From NCBI GenBank assembly GCA_029560815.1, contig JAKQKF010000015.1, positions 1-38,370 on the forward strand: a stretch of 38,370 bases of DNA, read 5' to 3'. Shown here piece by piece: positions 18,017-26,575 of this stretch. The notes under the pieces are model-generated. The model worked only from the letters and a program-made list of their open reading frames with translations, was not told the DNA's origin and did not search any database. The translations under genes and the position numbers were made by a program. The stretch is from a bacterium. GTDB taxonomy: Bacteria > KSB1 > UBA2214. Positions within the stretch are counted from its first letter, which is position 1. Each line of letters opens with the position of its first letter.

Positions 18017-20646
18017 TGGCCATGTCGATGAAAATTCTGCGCATGTCACTTTGGGGGATCGTTCTGATGACTTCCTCCGCCCTTACCCAGGTTTTGATAC
18101 ATGAGCTCCACTCCGGCTGGTCCTTCAGCCCGGACGGGGACCAGACCTCCTGGCTCGAAGCGGAAGTGCCCGGGTGCGTCCATACCGACCTGATGCGGCA
18201 CAATCTTATCCCTGATCCCCACTACCGCATCAATGAAAAGTTCATGCAGTGGGTCGGCGAAAGGGATTGGCTCTATCGCACCGGGTTCACGCCGGATGAA
18301 GAGCTGCTGGCGAGAGAGCGGATCGAGCTGGTCTGCGAAGGACTTGACACCTATGCCAGCGTCCTCCTCAACGGCCAGCAAGTTCTCAAAGCCGACAACA
18401 TGTTCCGAACCTGGCGCGTAGACATCAAACCCTGGCTGATCAAGGGCGAAAACCGGCTGGAGATTCATTTCCGTTCAGTTTTCGCTGAAAATATGCCCAA
18501 ATGGGAGATGGCTCCCTTCAGGCTGACCGCCTATCCCAACAACGATCAGGCCGACATCAAGCTCAACATGTATTCCCGCAAAGCGGGGTTTCACTATGGC
18601 TGGGACTGGGGGCCGCGTCTGGTCACCTGCGGTATCTGGCGGCCTATCCACCTCGAGGCCTGGAATGATTTCCGCCTTGAGGATCTGCAGATCCGGCAGA
18701 ACTCGCTGACGGACCGGGAGGCCAGGCTGACCGCCGAGTTCACTGTCTCAGCGGAAAAGGCCCGGGAGGTCGCGCTTTCGCTGAACGACGCGGAGACGCG
18801 CCTGGCGGGCCGGATGGTCAAACTGGCGCGCGGGCGCCAGACGGTAGCGCTCGATTTCACCATCAGGAATCCCGAACGCTGGTGGAGCAACGGCCTCGGT
18901 GCGCCCCGTCTCTACACCTTGACCGGACGGATGTCCGGGATGGATACTTCTGCCGGCAAGAATTCAGGCCAGGTATCCACGCTGCAGGAAAAAACTGTGC
19001 GCATCGGTTTGCGTACCCTGAAGATCGTGCGCGACGCGGATAAACAGGGGCGCGCGTTTTACGTCGAGCTCAACGGCGTGCCGGTCTTTATGAAGGGTGC
19101 CAATTACATCCCCCAGGACAACTTTCAGAACCGGGTCAGCCGGGCGCGCTATGAGCACATTCTCGGTTCGGCCAGAGCGGCCAACATGAACATGCTGCGC
19201 GTTTGGGGAGGCGGCATCTACGAAGAGGATACCTTTTACAACCTCTGCGACGAATACGGCATCCTGGTCTGGCAGGATCTGATGTTCGCCTGCGCCATGT
19301 ACCCCGGCGACGAAGCTTTCATCGAGAACGTCCGCGCCGAGGTTCGCGATAACGTCCGGCGCCTGCGCAACCACCCCTCTTTGGCCCTCTGGTGCGGCAA
19401 CAACGAAAACCAGATCTCCTGGTACGCCTGGGGCTGGCGCGACCAGTACCCCGCCGAGGTGCGCGCTCTCTATGAAAAGGATATGCACCGCCTCTTCGAT
19501 GAGGTGCTGCCAGCCGAGATCGCGGCTATCGATCCCGAACGCTACTACCATCCCGGCAGCCCGAGCACCGGCTATCAGGATATCCCCTACTCCGAGGGTG
19601 ATGCCCACTACTGGGGCGTCTGGCACAACCGCCATCCCTTCAGCGATTACGGTAACAACATCCCCCGCTTCATGAGTGAGTACGGTTTCCAGTCCTATCC
19701 CGAGCGCGCCACGGTCGAGGGCTTTACCCTGCCCGAAGACCGGGAACTCCACTCCCCGGTCATGCTGGCCCATCAGCGCTGCATGGCCGATGAGCGCCGC
19801 GACAAGGAGTACGGCAACCGTCTTATCCGCCACTATATGGAGAACGACTATCTCCTGCCGAAGGATTTCAACAGCTATCTTTATCTCAGCCAGGTGCTGC
19901 AGGCCGAGGGGGTCAAGCGCGCCATTCAGGCCCACCGCGGCGCCATGCCCTTCTGCATGGGCTCGCTCTTCTGGCAGATCGACGACTGCTGGCCGGTAGC
20001 CTCCTGGTCGAGCATCGATTACCACGGCCGCTGGAAAGCCCTGCACTACTACGCCCGCGATGCCTATAAAAGCTTTCTCATCATCCCCGCCGAGGCGGGG
20101 GAGACCCTGCAGGTGAAAGTGGTCTCCGACTCGCTGCGCGACTGCACCGGAGCGCTGGAGATGACGGTGATGGATTTTTCCGGCCGTAAAGGATTTTCAA
20201 AATCAGTGCCGGTGCGCATCAAGGCCAACAGCAGCCAAGTCATACACAGCCTGCCTGTAGCGGAACTGCTCGCCGGATTCGAGCGCCAAAACGCTTTGCT
20301 CAGACTTACACTGCGGATGGGGGAGAGGGTGCTGGCCTCCGGCATCCACTATTTTGTTCCGGTCAAATCCCTGGACCTGCCGCAGTGCGCACCTGAAGCG
20401 GAGGTGACTGCATCGCCCGGCGGCTGCGCGATCACGCTCCGCTGCGCAAACCTGGCCAAGAACCTCGCTCTGGAATGCAGCGATCCCGGGGGCTTCTTCT
20501 CGGATAACTATTTCGACCTTTTGCCCGGTGAGAGCAGAACCATCCAGTACCGCACGCAGCTCACACCCGAGCAGGTACGGGCCGGCCTGCGCTGGCAGAC
20601 CATTTTTGATACCTATCAGGAAACGAACGGAAAGGAGAAGGAATGA
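18013..20646 (+). CDS. GH2 beta-mannosidase, exported
   Basis: 877 residues, typical beta-mannosidase length. An N-terminal hydrophobic stretch ([16 protein letters not shown]) is a signal peptide, implying periplasmic action. The sugar-binding domain follows ([14 protein letters not shown]), with the characteristic beta-mannosidase [10 protein letters not shown]. Next comes the TIM barrel with acid/base E465 in W-C-G-N-N-E-N-Q and nucleophile E556 in F-M-S-E-Y-G-F-Q-S. Removes terminal beta-mannose from manno-oligosaccharides. The frame opens at ATG 18013, overlapping the GH130 stop as ATGA; ATGs at 18016, 18022 and 18028 are alternatives, and 18022 or 18028 suits the AAGAG at 18008-18012 better. 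Overlaps the symporter gene by another ATGA. No sorting domain. Confidence 0.95.
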   Translation: MMAMSMKILRMSLWGIVLMTSSALTQVLIHELHSGWSFSPDGDQTSWLEAEVPGCVHTDLMRHNLIPDPHYRINEKFMQWVGERDWLYRTGFTPDEELLARERIELVCEGLDTYASVLLNGQQVLKADNMFRTWRVDIKPWLIKGENRLEIHFRSVFAENMPKWEMAPFRLTAYPNNDQADIKLNMYSRKAGFHYGWDWGPRLVTCGIWRPIHLEAWNDFRLEDLQIRQNSLTDREARLTAEFTVSAEKAREVALSLNDAETRLAGRMVKLARGRQTVALDFTIRNPERWWSNGLGAPRLYTLTGRMSGMDTSAGKNSGQVSTLQEKTVRIGLRTLKIVRDADKQGRAFYVELNGVPVFMKGANYIPQDNFQNRVSRARYEHILGSARAANMNMLRVWGGGIYEEDTFYNLCDEYGILVWQDLMFACAMYPGDEAFIENVRAEVRDNVRRLRNHPSLALWCGNNENQISWYAWGWRDQYPAEVRALYEKDMHRLFDEVLPAEIAAIDPERYYHPGSPSTGYQDIPYSEGDAHYWGVWHNRHPFSDYGNNIPRFMSEYGFQSYPERATVEGFTLPEDRELHSPVMLAHQRCMADERRDKEYGNRLIRHYMENDYLLPKDFNSYLYLSQVLQAEGVKRAIQAHRGAMPFCMGSLFWQIDDCWPVASWSSIDYHGRWKALHYYARDAYKSFLIIPAEAGETLQVKVVSDSLRDCTGALEMTVMDFSGRKGFSKSVPVRIKANSSQVIHSLPVAELLAGFERQNALLRLTLRMGERVLASGIHYFVPVKSLDLPQCAPEAEVTASPGGCAITLRCANLAKNLALECSDPGGFFSDNYFDLLPGESRTIQYRTQLTPEQVRAGLRWQTIFDTYQETNGKEKE

Positions 20647-22466
20647 AGCTGACCTGGATCGATTTCGCCATCATCCTCTTTTACATGGTGGGCGTGACCG
20701 CCATCGGCCTGGCCTTTAAAAAGCGCGCCAAGGAGGGTACCGGTTCCTATCTGCTCGGCGGCAACAAGCTGCCCTGGTACCTGCTCGGGCTCTCCAACGC
20801 CTCGGGCATGTTCGACATCTCCGGCACCATGTGGCTGGTGACCATCGGCTTTGTCTACGGCCTCAAGAGCATCTGGCTGCCCTGGCTCTGGCCGGTCTTC
20901 AACCAGATCTTCCTGATGGTCTTCCTCTCGGCCTGGCTGCGCCGTTCCAATGTTACCACCGGCGCGCAGTGGATCGGCACCCGCTTCGGCCATGACCGCG
21001 GCGCAACTCTCTCGCACACCATCGTGGTCATTTTCGCCCTCATCGGCTGCCTCGGCTTTCTCGCCTACGGCTTTATCGGTCTCGGCAAGTTTATCATGAT
21101 CTTCATCCCCTGGGAGATCGTCTCGCCCTATATCCCCTTTGATGTGCCGGCCCAGTTCGTGCCGCATGTCTATGGCATTATCTTCACACTGGTGGCGGTC
21201 TTTTACACCATTATCGGCGGCATGACCAGCATCGTTCTCGCTGACCTGCTCCAGTACATCATCATGACCGTGGCGAGCATCGCCATCGCTGTCATCGCCA
21301 TGCTGGCCCTGCACGGTCACAGCCTCAATGTGCCGGATGGCTGGATGAATCCCTTCTTTGGCTGGAACCTGAATCTGGACTGGAGTTCGATTATCGCGCA
21401 GGTCAATGACAAGATCGCCAGCGATCAGTTCGGTCTCTTCACCATCATCGTCATGATGATGGTCTTCAAGGGGATCCTCGCCAGCGCCGCCGGACCCGCA
21501 CCTAACTATGACATGCAAAAGATCCTGGCAACCAAATCGCCCAAAGAGGCGGCCAAGATGAGCGGCTTCGTCTCCCTGATCCTCCAGCCGGTCCGTTACC
21601 TGATGATCGCCGGTTTTGTCGTTCTCGCCGTGCTCTACTACGATCGCCTCAACCTGATGGTGGGCGGCCGAATCGATTTCGAGCAGATCCTCCCGTCGGC
21701 GATCAGCGAGTTTGTTCCCGTCGGCCTGCTCGGCCTGCTGCTCGCCGGCCTGCTCGCTGCTTTCACCTCGACATTTAGCGGCACCCTCAATGCCGCCCAG
21801 GCGTATATCATCAACGACCTCTACCTCAAATATATCCGGCCCCATGCCACCCAGAAGCAGACGACGATGATCAACTACACCTCGGGATTGATCGTGGTGT
21901 TGATCAGCATGGTGCTCGGCTTTTTCGCCCAGGATGTCAACAGCCTGCTGCAGTGGATCGTCTCGGGGCTTTACGGCAGCTACGTCGCCGCCAACGTGCT
22001 CAAGTGGTACTGGTGGCGCTTCAACAGCTATGGCTATTTCTGGGGCATGCTCGCCGGTCTGATTCCGGCCCTGATCTTCCCGCTGGTTTTCAAGAGCACG
22101 CTCGACCTCTACTATTTCCCGGTCCTGCTGCTCATCTCGGTGGCCGGCTGTTATCTTGGCAGCCTGCTGACCAGGCCTACCGATGAAAAAACCCTGATGT
22201 CGTTCTACAGGACGGTGCGGCCGTGGGGATTCTGGAAGCCGGTTTATGAGAAGGTCAAAGCTGCGGATCCCTCATTCGAGCGCAACCGCGATTTTGGCCG
22301 CGACATGGTCAATGTCGTGGTCGGCACCATCTGGCAGACCGCCCTGGTGATCATCCCCTTCTATATCGTGCTGATGAAGAAGGGACCCTTCTTCATCACA
22401 CTGGCCATTATCCTCGTCACCAGCTGGTTCCTCAAGAAGAACTGGCTCGATAAACTGTCGGAATAA
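20643..22466 (+). CDS. SSS-family sodium:solute symporter, putative manno-oligosaccharide importer
   Basis: 607 residues with about 13-15 predicted transmembrane segments and the SSS signature pattern (I-I-L-F-Y-M-V-G-V-T near the start, G-S-Y-L-L-G-G-N-K-L-P-W, A-S-G-M-F-D-I-S-G-T). It would couple sodium entry to uptake of a sugar across the inner membrane. Translational coupling to the mannosidase (ATGA at 20643-20646, AAGGAG upstream) and the presence of cytoplasmic mannobiose-processing enzymes upstream suggest mannobiose or mannose as substrate; the sequence itself does not fix the substrate. A terminator-like hairpin follows its stop. Confidence 0.9.
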   Translation: MKLTWIDFAIILFYMVGVTAIGLAFKKRAKEGTGSYLLGGNKLPWYLLGLSNASGMFDISGTMWLVTIGFVYGLKSIWLPWLWPVFNQIFLMVFLSAWLRRSNVTTGAQWIGTRFGHDRGATLSHTIVVIFALIGCLGFLAYGFIGLGKFIMIFIPWEIVSPYIPFDVPAQFVPHVYGIIFTLVAVFYTIIGGMTSIVLADLLQYIIMTVASIAIAVIAMLALHGHSLNVPDGWMNPFFGWNLNLDWSSIIAQVNDKIASDQFGLFTIIVMMMVFKGILASAAGPAPNYDMQKILATKSPKEAAKMSGFVSLILQPVRYLMIAGFVVLAVLYYDRLNLMVGGRIDFEQILPSAISEFVPVGLLGLLLAGLLAAFTSTFSGTLNAAQAYIINDLYLKYIRPHATQKQTTMINYTSGLIVVLISMVLGFFAQDVNSLLQWIVSGLYGSYVAANVLKWYWWRFNSYGYFWGMLAGLIPALIFPLVFKSTLDLYYFPVLLLISVAGCYLGSLLTRPTDEKTLMSFYRTVRPWGFWKPVYEKVKAADPSFERNRDFGRDMVNVVVGTIWQTALVIIPFYIVLMKKGPFFITLAIILVTSWFLKKNWLDKLSE

Positions 22467-22479
22467 TAGAATCCTGACA

Positions 22480-22516
22480 TCCCGGGGCGGACGCTCCGCC
22501 CCGGGATCTGTTTTAT
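22480..22516 (+). terminator. Terminator or attenuator hairpin after SSS symporter
   Basis: GGGGCGGA / TCCGCCCC stem with a CGC loop, extended by ATCCC/GGGAT around one bulged C, then CTGTTTTAT. Only about 20 bases separate it from the next start codon at 22536, leaving no room for a promoter between them. Confidence 0.8.
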
Positions 22517-22535
22517 CCCTGTCAAGGAGTTCCTC

Positions 22536-25337
22536 ATGCACCGCCGCTTCGCCCTTTTCACCCTCGCTCTCCTCGTACCTGTCGTCCTCATCGCTCAAGC
22601 CACCGCCCCCACCATCACACGCCGGAGCGAAAACGCGAACCGGATCGGCCTCTACGAAAAGTACGAGGCCCTGCTCGAACCTGGCAACGCAACCTATCTC
22701 AATCCTTACAATCCCGAAGAGATCGATGTGCGCGCACTCTTTACATCGCCCGGCGGCCGGCAGTGGACCATCTACGGCTTTTACGACCATTATCAAAACC
22801 GCGATCAGTGGAAGGTGCGTTTCGCACCGAATGAAGCGGGCACCTGGAGCTACACACTCTCTGTGACCACCCCGGCGGGCAGAGGCGTCAGTGAAGTTTA
22901 CACTTTCGAAACGGTCGCTTCTGCGCACCACGGCTGGCTGCATCTAGCGACGGGAAACCCGCATTATATGACCTATGATGACGGCACTCCTTTTTACGGC
23001 ATCGCGATATTTTGGCCCTGGGGGATCGCAGAGTCGGGGCTGAATACCCTCAAGGGCCTCGGCTGCAACTGGGTGGGTTTGTGGAATATCACCTATGATA
23101 CCGGCAACACCCTGATCGAATCGATGAGCTCCGGGCTCGGGCGCTATGATCAGAACAAGTGCAAGCGCATCGATGATATCCTCGAGTGGATGGAAAAGCG
23201 CGATATGGCGCTGTCACTCTCGATCTGGCCTCATGATCTTTTCTGCAAGAGCCTCTCCGGCTGGGCGCAGCGCTGGAATGACAATCCCTACAACCAGCTC
23301 TGCGATGTGGTCGAGATCTATGAGAACGAGACCGCCTGGGGCTATATGGAAAAGCAGTACCGCTATATCATCGCCCGCTGGGGGTACAGCCGTGCATTGG
23401 GCCCCTGGGAGATCATCAACGAGATCACCGGCACCGACGCCTGGGCCGCCGGCCGCACTGCCGGGGCTGAGGAGTGGACTCGCAAGTCCTACGCCTTTCT
23501 GCGGGCGCACGATCCTTTCGACCGGCCGGTGACGGCGAGCCAGCACGGCGGCCATTTCTGGGCGACCGGCTACGGGATTTTTGATCTGCCGAACATGCAC
23601 CTCTACGAAACCGATGGCGGCACCGCCCGTTTCGCCAGCAACCCGGTGCGCAGCAGCGCCTGGGCCTACCATGACGCCGCCCGGCGGATGTGGGAGGGAT
23701 TTGCCAAACCGGCGATTTTAGGCGAAGCCGGGGGCGGCTCGAACAAGAATTTTGGCGGCTACGCGCCCGGTTCAGCGGAGTATACCCGTATGTTCCACAA
23801 TGCCCTCTGGACAAGCTGGTCAAGCGGACTGGCCGCCTCCCCGATGTGGTGGTCGTGGAATACCCATCAGTCCGATGTCAGGTTTCAGGAGCAGCTCAAG
23901 GCCTTCAGCCGGGTGGCTCCGGGCATCGACTATGCCCGCCGGCCTTTCCGGCCCGCCGAGGTGAGTGTCGCCGGCGCCGATGCCTTTGCCATGGGGGACG
24001 GAGAGATGGCCTTCGGTTGGGTGCGCGAGGAGTGGGGGAGGGACCTCTCGGCGCGTTCTCTGCAGATCAACGGGCTGAGCGATTCGGTCTACAACGTGGA
24101 GTATTATGACACCTGGAAAGGGATGGTCATCGCCAGCCATGTCAGCCCGGCGGTCGCCGGCCAGCTCGTTGATGAGCTGCCGCAGATGTCCGCATCAATC
24201 CCGGACCTCGCCTTCATCATCCGTCCGGCCGCCACCGGCACTCTCCCCTTCCGGCTGGTGCTGATGGCCGCGCCGCGCCGGCTCTACAGCGACGGCGAGA
24301 GCCGCGCCGAGGTGCGCTGCCTGATCTTCGATGAGCAGGGACGTTTTTGCAGCGGAGCCGCCAACGCCCTCACCTTCGCCCTCAACGGTCTTGGGCATCT
24401 CGTCAGCCCGGCCGTTATCGAGGCTGAGAAGGGGCTGGCGATGGTTGTAGTGCAGTCGGATTCCGCCGGCAGCGGCGAGACGCAGATCATGGTCTCATCC
24501 CCCGGTCTGGTCGGCGATACCCTCTCCATCATCATGAGCGATCTTCAGTGGGTCGATGATTTCGAGTCCTATGACCAGGCCAATCCGGTCGGCAACTTTT
24601 GGAAGACGACCACCGGAACTTTTGCCGCCCTGATGCTCGAGTCGCGGCCGGGCATGGCGGGAGGGCAGTGCCTGCGCGTCGACTATGGCATCGGCAGCGG
24701 CAAACCACCCTATGCAGGTTTTATCTATACCCTGCCCGCAGCCCTGAAGGGCGCCAAATTCCTGCGCCTCTATCTTCACGGAGACGGCTCCGGGCGCGGC
24801 CTCGCCGTGCGCATCAACCGCACCAGCAGCAGCTACTGGCAATATGAGATGACCTTGGCATCGTCTGAAGAGAGGATGGTCGAGCTGCCCTTGAGCGCAT
24901 TTGTCGCCAGCGACGGTTCCAGCCCGCTCGACCTGACCCGGGCGCTGAGCCTTTCCTTCCACATCCTCAAAGGCAGCGGGGGTGACGGTTCGGGGACGAT
25001 CGCCCTCGACGATATCCTCTTCGCCAACAGCGCCACTTCAGGAGTCACAGTTGAAGGTGAGCCGATCCTGCCTGAGTCCCTGCAGCTGCTGCAGAACTGG
25101 CCCAACCCCTTCAACGCCGCCACCGAGATCAGCTTCATTCTGCCCCGACGCGCACGGCCTGAGCTGGCGGTCTACAACGTACAGGGCAGGCGGGTGGCAA
25201 CCCTGACGTCGGGAGAGCGGCCGGCCGGCCGCCACCGCCTGCTCTGGCAGGCGGTGGGCATGCCTTCAGGTGCCTATTTTCTGGTATTGGAGGCGGGGGG
25301 TGAGCGGGCGGTGCTGAAGTGCCTGCTTCTGCGCTAG
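22536..25337 (+). CDS. Secreted multidomain GH5-like glycosidase (DUF5060, Ig-like, CBM, sorting domain)
   Basis: 933 residues. Signal peptide 1-20 (L-V-P-V-V-L-I-A). A DUF5060-type beta-sandwich occupies about 35-127 (V-R-A-L-F-T-S-P-G-G, W-K-V-R-F-A-P-N-E-A-G-T-W-S-Y). A TIM-barrel glycosidase domain spans about 140-470 with candidate acid/base E296 (W-E-I-I-N-E-I-T-G) and nucleophile E397 (I-L-G-E-A-G-G). An Ig-like domain (about 565-665), a CBM-like jelly roll (about 668-828, starting D-D-F-E-S-Y, ending L-D-D-I-L-F) and a C-terminal sorting domain (N-W-P-N-P-F-N-A, 845-933) follow. Surface-displayed or released glycanase; substrate probably mannan or glucomannan by context, but related DUF5060 proteins act on varied glycans. 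AAGGAG at 22525-22530 supports the start. Confidence 0.85.
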   Translation: MHRRFALFTLALLVPVVLIAQATAPTITRRSENANRIGLYEKYEALLEPGNATYLNPYNPEEIDVRALFTSPGGRQWTIYGFYDHYQNRDQWKVRFAPNEAGTWSYTLSVTTPAGRGVSEVYTFETVASAHHGWLHLATGNPHYMTYDDGTPFYGIAIFWPWGIAESGLNTLKGLGCNWVGLWNITYDTGNTLIESMSSGLGRYDQNKCKRIDDILEWMEKRDMALSLSIWPHDLFCKSLSGWAQRWNDNPYNQLCDVVEIYENETAWGYMEKQYRYIIARWGYSRALGPWEIINEITGTDAWAAGRTAGAEEWTRKSYAFLRAHDPFDRPVTASQHGGHFWATGYGIFDLPNMHLYETDGGTARFASNPVRSSAWAYHDAARRMWEGFAKPAILGEAGGGSNKNFGGYAPGSAEYTRMFHNALWTSWSSGLAASPMWWSWNTHQSDVRFQEQLKAFSRVAPGIDYARRPFRPAEVSVAGADAFAMGDGEMAFGWVREEWGRDLSARSLQINGLSDSVYNVEYYDTWKGMVIASHVSPAVAGQLVDELPQMSASIPDLAFIIRPAATGTLPFRLVLMAAPRRLYSDGESRAEVRCLIFDEQGRFCSGAANALTFALNGLGHLVSPAVIEAEKGLAMVVVQSDSAGSGETQIMVSSPGLVGDTLSIIMSDLQWVDDFESYDQANPVGNFWKTTTGTFAALMLESRPGMAGGQCLRVDYGIGSGKPPYAGFIYTLPAALKGAKFLRLYLHGDGSGRGLAVRINRTSSSYWQYEMTLASSEERMVELPLSAFVASDGSSPLDLTRALSLSFHILKGSGGDGSGTIALDDILFANSATSGVTVEGEPILPESLQLLQNWPNPFNAATEISFILPRRARPELAVYNVQGRRVATLTSGERPAGRHRLLWQAVGMPSGAYFLVLEAGGERAVLKCLLLR

Positions 25338-25349
25338 AGGGCGTTTAGA

Positions 25350-25406
25350 CCGCTGAGAGCGGCTGACGATCAGGAGCCGGCATAGAGGCCCGCTGCGGCG
25401 CAGCGG
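25350..25406. terminator. Two small hairpins between convergent genes
   Basis: CCGCT-GAG-AGCGG (25350-25362) lies just past the plus-strand glycosidase stop, and CCGCTGC-GGC-GCAGCGG (25390-25406) just past the minus-strand pectinesterase stop. Neither has a T-tract, so termination is only suggested. Confidence 0.4.
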
Positions 25407-25409
25407 CTG

Positions 25410-26492
25410 TCATGGCTTCCAGCCGCGCAGGAGCTGCTCGCGGGTGTACCAGGCTGCCGCCTCCGCCGTGAGGCGCGGCCGGGCCGGACTGGCAAGGGTG
25501 CCGGGACCATGACTGCCGAACTCGAAAAAGCGTGAATCCGGCTCGATTTCAAAGGAGAGTTTTCTGCCGCTTGAGTCGGTGGCGCCGATAGCGGCATAGC
25601 CCTCCGGGCCGATATGGTCGTCCATCCAGCAGTGCAGAAAAACCGCGCTGCCCGATACGGTGAGATCGCCCTGCGGATGCCAGGGGCGGCCGAGGCGGAC
25701 CGAGCCACGCGGCAGTTCCGGGGTCTCCTTGAGCAGACGGCAGTCCAGAAAGAGAAAGCCATAGGGATAGCTGGCCGGGGTGCTCGGAGCAGTGATGTAG
25801 CCGGTCGGATTCTTGCCCGGGCGGTCGCGCGAGACGATCTCGCACGCCTCAAAGAGCGCCTGCCCGGCCCCGAAGATGAAATCGACATGACCAAGAATCC
25901 GGCATTTGCTGAACAGGGCGCGTCCGGCATCGGGGAAGAGGGTGTCCTGAAAGCCGCTGATGACGCAGTCGATAAAAGTGGTTCTGTCACTGCCCGCTGC
26001 GATCATCACCGCCACAGCCTGGGAGTGGGCGATTTTGGCCGGGTCGGTGTCGGCGCGCAGGGCATTGGCCGGATAATCAAAGTTGTTCTCGATGGTCATC
26101 CTCTCTGCAAAGAAGCCGGGGGCCTGGATGGTGAGGGTGGCGCTCCCCCGGGTGCCCAGGGTGGTGCCGTCCGGGGCGGGAGTGTCGCCGCAGGCATCGA
26201 AAGAGAGGATGGTCTCCTCCCGGCTCTCGCCGAGCAGATGAAGATTGGCGCGGTCGACTCTCACCTTTTCATGATAGCGGCCCTTGCGCATGAGCACGCG
26301 CCAGGGGGTGTCACCCGCGGGCGCAGCAGCCAGGGCCTGACTCAGAGAGGGGTAACAGGGCACGCCCGCCACTTCCGCCCCGGGTCTTCCCCGGAAACCG
26401 GCGTCGACAACCGTATCCCATGAAGAGTCAGAGGGTTGGGTGCATGCCGAAGCGAAGAGAAGGGGCAGCAGCAAACAAAGGCTCTTATGCAT
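25410..26492 (-). CDS. CE8 pectin methylesterase lipoprotein
   Basis: 360 residues. A lipoprotein signal ends L-L-F-A-S-A-C (Cys17), so membrane-anchored in periplasm or outer membrane. A right-handed beta-helix pectinesterase domain follows with the full active site: S-Q-A-V-A, G-F-Q-D-T-L-F (Q182, acid/base D183), H-V-D-F-I-F-G (nucleophile D204) and L-G-R-P-W (substrate Arg). The D183-D204 spacing of 21 equals that of Dickeya PemA. It de-esterifies methylated polygalacturonate. It is the only pectin gene in the window and lies antisense to the run of mannan genes; AAAGGA at 26498-26503 (minus strand) supports the start. It may serve a separate pectin programme or help expose mannan in plant cell walls. 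Confidence 0.92.
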   Translation of the reverse strand: MHKSLCLLLPLLFASACTQPSDSSWDTVVDAGFRGRPGAEVAGVPCYPSLSQALAAAPAGDTPWRVLMRKGRYHEKVRVDRANLHLLGESREETILSFDACGDTPAPDGTTLGTRGSATLTIQAPGFFAERMTIENNFDYPANALRADTDPAKIAHSQAVAVMIAAGSDRTTFIDCVISGFQDTLFPDAGRALFSKCRILGHVDFIFGAGQALFEACEIVSRDRPGKNPTGYITAPSTPASYPYGFLFLDCRLLKETPELPRGSVRLGRPWHPQGDLTVSGSAVFLHCWMDDHIGPEGYAAIGATDSSGRKLSFEIEPDSRFFEFGSHGPGTLASPARPRLTAEAAAWYTREQLLRGWKP

Positions 26493-26521
26493 CGGGGTCC
26501 TTTCTGATTAAGAACTTCTCT

Positions 26522-26550
26522 ACCTTACGAATATTTAAGATCACAGTCAA
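26522..26550 (-). promoter_or_regulatory. Weak candidate promoter for the pectinesterase
   Basis: In the 83-base divergent gap, the minus strand reads TTGACT (plus 26545-26550), a 17-base spacer, then TAAGGT (26522-26527). The -35 is good, the -10 poor. No better promoter was seen for the plus-strand esterase gene in the same gap. Confidence 0.3.
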
Positions 26551-26575
26551 ACTGTTTTCATGGAGGGAAAAGCGT

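Noticed and set aside
1206..26559. AAACTGTTTTC at both 1206-1216 and 26549-26559 as an operator
   Set aside because: One copy is inside coding sequence and 11-base matches are expected by chance in a window of this size.
26420..26575. 52-residue N-terminal extension of the SGNH esterase
   Set aside because: Overlaps the divergent pectinesterase start and precedes a clear signal peptide with its own ribosome binding site.
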